The translations under genes and the position numbers were made by a program. The notes beneath the pieces were generated by a model, which did no database searches, was not told the origin of the DNA, and worked only from the letters and a program-made list of their open reading frames with translations. Of a DNA stretch of 64,000 bases, positions 60,627-64,000 are shown piece by piece. The DNA is from Paenibacillus sp. FSL H8-0537. Its GTDB lineage: Bacteria > Bacillota > Bacilli > Paenibacillales > Paenibacillaceae. The stretch's first letter is position 1. Each line of letters opens with the position of its first letter. The stretch is from assembly GCF_038051995.1 (NCBI RefSeq), contig NZ_CP150290.1, positions 2,532,001 to 2,596,000 on the forward strand, in the 5' to 3' direction.

Positions 60627-61796
60627 ATGACGCTAATGGAAAAATTCAAGCTGGCTGTCGCAGGCTATGATGCCGCTACCGTTCAGTCTATTGTAATTGA
60701 ACCGCTGCTTATTGAACGTGGAGCTACTGGGCAGGTTGCACCTTATTTGCAAAAGAAGGGCTATCGCAACGTTTTAATCGTGTCCGACAGCATCACGTAC
60801 GAAATAACTGGAAAAAAACTGGAAGAGGCAATTGCTGCTAGTGATATTTCCGTTAAGGCAACGCTGATCAAGCCTGACAAACAGGGAGATGTCATTGCGG
60901 ACGAAGTATCCATTGTGCAGCTGCTGCTTGATATTCAGCATTATGCTGCGGAGGTAGTCATTGCGGCTGGTTCTGGAACGCTTCATGATATTACGCGTTA
61001 TGCGGCCTATACGGCGGGCATTCCGTTTGTATCAGTCCCGACCGCTCCGTCTGTAGACGGGTTCAATTCCAAGGGAGCTCCAATTATTATTCGTGGTGAA
61101 AAGATTACGATCGCCGCGATTGGCCCGGACGCGATTTTTGCCGATCTCGATGTGCTGACGCAGGCTCCTGTCCCGATGGTTGCCGCAGGCTTTGGCGATA
61201 TGCTCGGCAAATATACGTCCTTGTTCGATTGGTCCTACGGCTCGCTAGCGGGCGACGAAGCTTATTCGGATATCGTGGCGACGATTACGCGTGACGCTTT
61301 AATGCAGTGTGTGGAAAATGTAGAGCTGATTGCATCGCGCAGCGAAGAGGGCATTCGCGTGCTGATCAGCGCCTTGATCGAATCGGGCCTTGCTATGCTG
61401 CTGTTCGGGCAGTCCCATTCGGCCTCGGGCGCGGAGCATCATTTGTCCCACTACTGGGAAATGGAATATATTCGACTTGGCAATCGTCAACTGCTGCATG
61501 GAGCGAAGGTTGGCGTCGCATGTGCAGAAATTTCTGGGCTGTACCACCGCTTGGCTGCTGAGCAGGTGTCAGCGATTAGCGGCACGGAGCATGCGGAGCG
61601 CATCAGCCAGCTGATCGCGGAAATTCCGAATGAGGAGACGATACGCGGCTGGCTTAGTCTGGTTGGTGGTCCATCCACAACGGCTGAACTAGGTGTGAGC
61701 GATGAGCTGCTTGCCCGAAGCTTGAGTCAGGCGCATCTAGTGCGGCCAAATCGTTATACGCTGCTGAGAGCGTATAACGAAGGGGCGGGAAAGTAA
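60627..61796 (+). CDS. egsA: sn-Glycerol-1-phosphate dehydrogenase (EgsA/AraM)
   Basis: About 389 residues of the iron-dependent-alcohol-dehydrogenase-like G1PDH family: GSGTLHDITRYAAY and PFVSVPTAPSVDGFNSKGAPI form the NAD and substrate region, and metal ligands are Asp in AGFGDMLGKY, His in SGAEHHLSHYWEM and His in LLHGAKVGVA. In Bacillus the enzyme makes sn-glycerol-1-phosphate for heptaprenylglyceryl phosphate. ATG 60627 has AAGGGA ten bases upstream; GTG 60579 gives a longer but unconserved start. It stands 104 bases after the permease, so may or may not be co-transcribed. Confidence 0.92.
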   Translation: MTLMEKFKLAVAGYDAATVQSIVIEPLLIERGATGQVAPYLQKKGYRNVLIVSDSITYEITGKKLEEAIAASDISVKATLIKPDKQGDVIADEVSIVQLLLDIQHYAAEVVIAAGSGTLHDITRYAAYTAGIPFVSVPTAPSVDGFNSKGAPIIIRGEKITIAAIGPDAIFADLDVLTQAPVPMVAAGFGDMLGKYTSLFDWSYGSLAGDEAYSDIVATITRDALMQCVENVELIASRSEEGIRVLISALIESGLAMLLFGQSHSASGAEHHLSHYWEMEYIRLGNRQLLHGAKVGVACAEISGLYHRLAAEQVSAISGTEHAERISQLIAEIPNEETIRGWLSLVGGPSTTAELGVSDELLARSLSQAHLVRPNRYTLLRAYNEGAGK

Positions 61797-61829
61797 TATT
61801 TTTGTAGATAGAGAATAGAGTTGGGTCGT

Positions 61830-62010
61830 GGTGCGAATGTGAAGCTCCCATAAAAACCCTAGGGGATTCGCACCTCGAAATTTGTCGAATGACAACTGAA
61901 ATGAGTCTATTCTTTAAAAGTCAAGAACTTTATGCGAACGTGTTAGCATTATTTTGATGTGATTTAGATAAATGGATGCCATAATGGCACTTATTTATCT
62001 ATTTTTCGCT
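61830..62010 (+). promoter_or_regulatory. CRISPR leader region
   Basis: An A/T-rich, gene-free stretch immediately before the first repeat. It starts with GGTGCGAAT (61830-61838) inverted as ATTCGCACC (61866-61874) around CCCTAGGGG, a pattern I associate with leaders of I-C-like arrays. The degenerate repeat is at the other end of the array, which also places the leader here. Confidence 0.6.
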
Positions 62011-62242
62011 GTCGCACTCTGTGTGAGTGCGTGGATTGAAACGCTTTTATGCCAAACATATTGTTACATATGGAAGCGTCGCACTCTGTGTGAGTGCGTG
62101 GATTGAAACAAATCTTTAGACTTGGCCACAGATAACACCCTCTCGTCGCACTCTGTGTGAGTGCGTGGATTGAAACTGCAGAGTCTTTGCATGATCAATG
62201 ATAAAAGGTAGTCGCACTATACATGTGCGCATGCAAAAATAC
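62011..62242 (+). CRISPR. Short CRISPR array, three full I-C-like repeats plus one degenerate
   Basis: Three identical 32-base repeats at 62011-62042, 62078-62109 and 62145-62176. Each starts GTCGCACTCTGTGTGAGTGC and ends GTGGATTGAAAC. Spacers are 35 (62043-62077), 35 (62110-62144) and 34 bases (62177-62210). A fourth, decayed repeat starts GTCGCACTAT at 62211. The repeat type is that of subtype I-C arrays, which in Bacillota are often also used by type III-B effectors. Cas genes of a cmr operon follow on the same strand. Confidence 0.96.
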
Positions 62243-62261
62243 TAATCTCCCCAATATGTTA

Positions 62262-62300
62262 AAGGCTTGTAGTATACTCCAGCTGCAAGCCTTTTTTTTG
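62262..62300 (+). terminator. Terminator after the CRISPR array
   Basis: AAGGCTTG (62262-62269) pairs with CAAGCCTT (62286-62293), followed by a T-run to 62299. It would end the pre-crRNA transcript before the cmr genes. Confidence 0.85.
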
Positions 62301-62350
62301 TGGAAAATGATCGATACATAGGGAAAATTGGAAGATAATAAATTTAAAAA

Positions 62351-62380
62351 AGTATACTGATTCCAATTTATAGTATACTG
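62351..62380 (+). promoter_or_regulatory. Two AGTATACTG sites 21 bases apart upstream of cmr1
   Basis: AGTATACTG occurs at 62351-62359 and 62372-62380, exactly two helical turns apart, each built on the palindrome AGTATACT. A third AGTATACT is at 62271, inside the terminator loop. This looks like a paired protein-binding site controlling the cmr operon, or part of its promoter; no regulator is identified. Confidence 0.4.
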
Positions 62381-62471
62381 TACCTAGCGGAGTGATGCTT
62401 AAATCCTCCCATTCTTCCTTTTAGGTAAAATTTTTTATTTTTCGTGAAAAATCATTTGTGAGGTGAGATAT

Positions 62472-63866
62472 TTGGACTTCAATAAGCGAATTCAACCACC
62501 TAATCCGAAAATGGTGAGGGATATTCTTGCCAAGCCTCCTGAAAAAGAGAGTACCGAGTCTTTCCTTATCAGTATTGTTACCCCTATGTTTGGAGGAGGG
62601 GAGCAGGCAGGAAAAGTCAACAAGGAAAGACCGGTTCGTGAATCTTCCATTCGTGGACATTTGCGCTTTTGGTGGCGGGCGACTCGGGGAGCTTTTTTCA
62701 AAACTGTAGGTGAGCTTAGGGAACGAGAGGTTCAGATTTTTGGCGACACATCAATTCCGAGTAATACCAAGATTCGGGTGAACTATGTCAAAGATGCTCG
62801 TTATGGAAATGCTACCAACTTAAATGAACAAAAAAAGCAGGTCATTAGCAAGGAATGGTCTTCATACGCACTTTTCCCTTACAGTCAAATGAATGGTATG
62901 AATATGTTAGCTTCATGTACCTTTGAATTGAATGTGCAGACTAGCGACCAAAAAATGATAAAAGATGAGCTTTATCCTGCCCTCTGGGCGTGGATTAATT
63001 TTGGAGGAATAGGCAGCAGAACAAGGCGGGGTTGCGGCAGTCTATATTGCGAAAATTTTTCTCCAAAGCTTTTTCCACAATATAAAACTTATGAAGAATG
63101 GTATAAAGGGGAAGTAGCCAGATTCAATATTGATATGGTCCCATCCGACAACAAACGGGAATGGGCGACCTTGCCTAGCGATATATGTGTTCAACAAAAC
63201 GAAGGCAATATTATAGTTTTATGGAGGAATGCCATTGAGCAATTGAAATCCTTCAGGACCTACAAGGCTAACGGTAAACGGAGTGTTTGGCCGGAAGCTG
63301 ATGCGTTGCGCGATATTACAGGTATGCGGGAAGCAAGGCATGATACGCACCCAAAAGATAAGGGTACTAACATTGCGTTTCCACGTGCTGCAATGGGACT
63401 ACCAATTAATTTTCAATTCAAACAAGATCGTGAGCTATCCCGGTCACATTCCGACAAACGTGAACCCTACACGATACAGCTTCGTCCTGGTGGCAAAAAC
63501 CGGCTTTCATCCCCGCTAATCATAAAGTCGCTTGCGACGAGTGAGACCATGGGCGTTGGGATAATCTTTCAATTAATTCATCCAGATTTGGAAGCTCTGG
63601 ACATCGTTGTTTCAGAGGAATGGACCAAACAAAACGATAAACAATTAAACATAGTCAAGGAACGTATCAAAAAGTATACCCTCACACGAGAACATATTTA
63701 TAAAGAGCTAAACTATTCCAAAAATCCTTATAAAAAAATAAACACAACTTCTGCAATTGAGGCATTTCTACAAAGTGAGGAGGTTAAACAGTGGAAATCG
63801 GAAACTCACAGCCAAAAGACCACACAATCTCGCACGAGAACCAACAAGTATCCCAGCAAAAAATAA
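62472..63866 (+). CDS. cmr1: Type III-B CRISPR RAMP protein Cmr1
   Basis: About 464 residues. The N-terminal RAMP domain has FLISIVTPMFGGGEQ and SIRGHLRFWWRATRG, the Cmr1 hallmarks, then GGIGSRTRRGCGSL, the glycine-rich loop; FPRAAMGLPINFQ and SSPLIIKSLAT lie in the second RAMP half. Cmr1 caps the 3' side of the crRNA in the Cmr complex. TTG 62472 is preferred because GAGGTGA lies five to six bases upstream, GTG 62463 being part of that site. Base composition is lower in G/C than the neighbouring carotenoid genes. It overlaps cmr2 by 76 bases. Confidence 0.93.
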   Translation: MDFNKRIQPPNPKMVRDILAKPPEKESTESFLISIVTPMFGGGEQAGKVNKERPVRESSIRGHLRFWWRATRGAFFKTVGELREREVQIFGDTSIPSNTKIRVNYVKDARYGNATNLNEQKKQVISKEWSSYALFPYSQMNGMNMLASCTFELNVQTSDQKMIKDELYPALWAWINFGGIGSRTRRGCGSLYCENFSPKLFPQYKTYEEWYKGEVARFNIDMVPSDNKREWATLPSDICVQQNEGNIIVLWRNAIEQLKSFRTYKANGKRSVWPEADALRDITGMREARHDTHPKDKGTNIAFPRAAMGLPINFQFKQDRELSRSHSDKREPYTIQLRPGGKNRLSSPLIIKSLATSETMGVGIIFQLIHPDLEALDIVVSEEWTKQNDKQLNIVKERIKKYTLTREHIYKELNYSKNPYKKINTTSAIEAFLQSEEVKQWKSETHSQKTTQSRTRTNKYPSKK

Positions 63867-64000
63867 TGCTCTTCTCCATTGGTCCTGTGCAGGAATTTAT
63901 TGCCCAGGCACGTAAGACGCGGGATCTGTGGTTTGGGTCGCATGTATTATCCGAGATTAGCAAGGCAGCCGCCCGTCAATTAGTGGAAGTTCACAAAGCC
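63791..64000 (+). CDS. cmr2: Type III-B Cas10/Cmr2, N-terminal fragment cut by window end
   Basis: The first 70 residues run to the window edge. After a variable leader, IMLFSIGPVQEFIAQARKTR and DLWFGSHVLSEISKAAA form the first strand and helix of the Cmr2 N-terminal cyclase-like domain. GGAGGT (63779-63784) lies six bases before GTG 63791, which is inside the end of cmr1, so the genes are coupled. Whether the HD and GGDD sites are intact cannot be seen. Confidence 0.92.
   Translation, partial: MEIGNSQPKDHTISHENQQVSQQKIMLFSIGPVQEFIAQARKTRDLWFGSHVLSEISKAAARQLVEVHKA

Overview
The window looks like a chromosomal segment of a Paenibacillus-type member of the Bacillota (Paenibacillaceae). Supporting signs are strong AGGAGG-type ribosome sites with frequent GTG/TTG starts, a YesM/YesN-type two-component system beside an LplABC-type sugar ABC transporter with a DUF3502-type binding protein, a DUF2536 gene, cobalamin and c-di-GMP riboswitches, and several carbohydrate-active enzymes. 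The genus is inferred from gene content, not proven.

Layout. 1-4.4 kb: end of a sugar-binding lipoprotein gene, a GH2 beta-glucuronidase (uidA), a PL2-type pectate lyase and a VOC protein: a uronate/pectin utilisation fragment. 4.5-16.6 kb: a compact, translationally coupled biosynthetic operon encoding an FkbH-like glyceryl transferase fused to a carrier domain, a GT4 glycosyltransferase, an 1857-residue C-A-PCP-TE-MFS protein, a GT-A glycosyltransferase, a galacturonokinase-like GHMP kinase and a sugar-1-phosphate nucleotidyltransferase. It reads as a small self-contained pathway for a glycosylated glyceryl-aminoacyl product with its exporter fused to the synthetase, and it is the best candidate here for an undescribed system. 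16.9-19.7 kb: two Old Yellow Enzymes with a cysteine-rich ArsR regulator and a shared operator-like palindrome. 19.7-26.2 kb: a cobalamin riboswitch with terminator ahead of a nickel/peptide-type ABC importer and a methyltransferase.

26.3-41.0 kb: a two-component system, a three-gene sugar ABC importer, GH125, a large GH clan-A enzyme and GH38, probably for alpha-mannoside or high-mannose glycan foraging. 41.0-42.9 kb: accessory sequence with a VOC gene, a broken NTF2-like gene, three non-coding repeat elements and orphan hairpins. 42.9-55.8 kb: a large C30 carotenoid cluster (four CrtN/CrtP-like flavoproteins, CrtM, aldehyde dehydrogenase, CrtQ- and CrtO-like enzymes, a second GT2, a PlsC-like acyltransferase and a CruF-like membrane protein), consistent with a glycosylated, acylated apo-carotenoid acid. 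55.9-61.8 kb: tRNA-Pro and tRNA-Thr, DUF2536, a c-di-GMP-I riboswitch driving a chemoreceptor, a GntR(YtrA)/ABC operon and glycerol-1-phosphate dehydrogenase. 61.8-64 kb: a short CRISPR array with I-C-like repeats followed by the start of a type III-B cmr operon that runs off the window.

All assignments come from reading motifs and remembered family features; no database search was run. Starts were chosen from ribosome-binding-site placement and are often shorter than the longest open frame.
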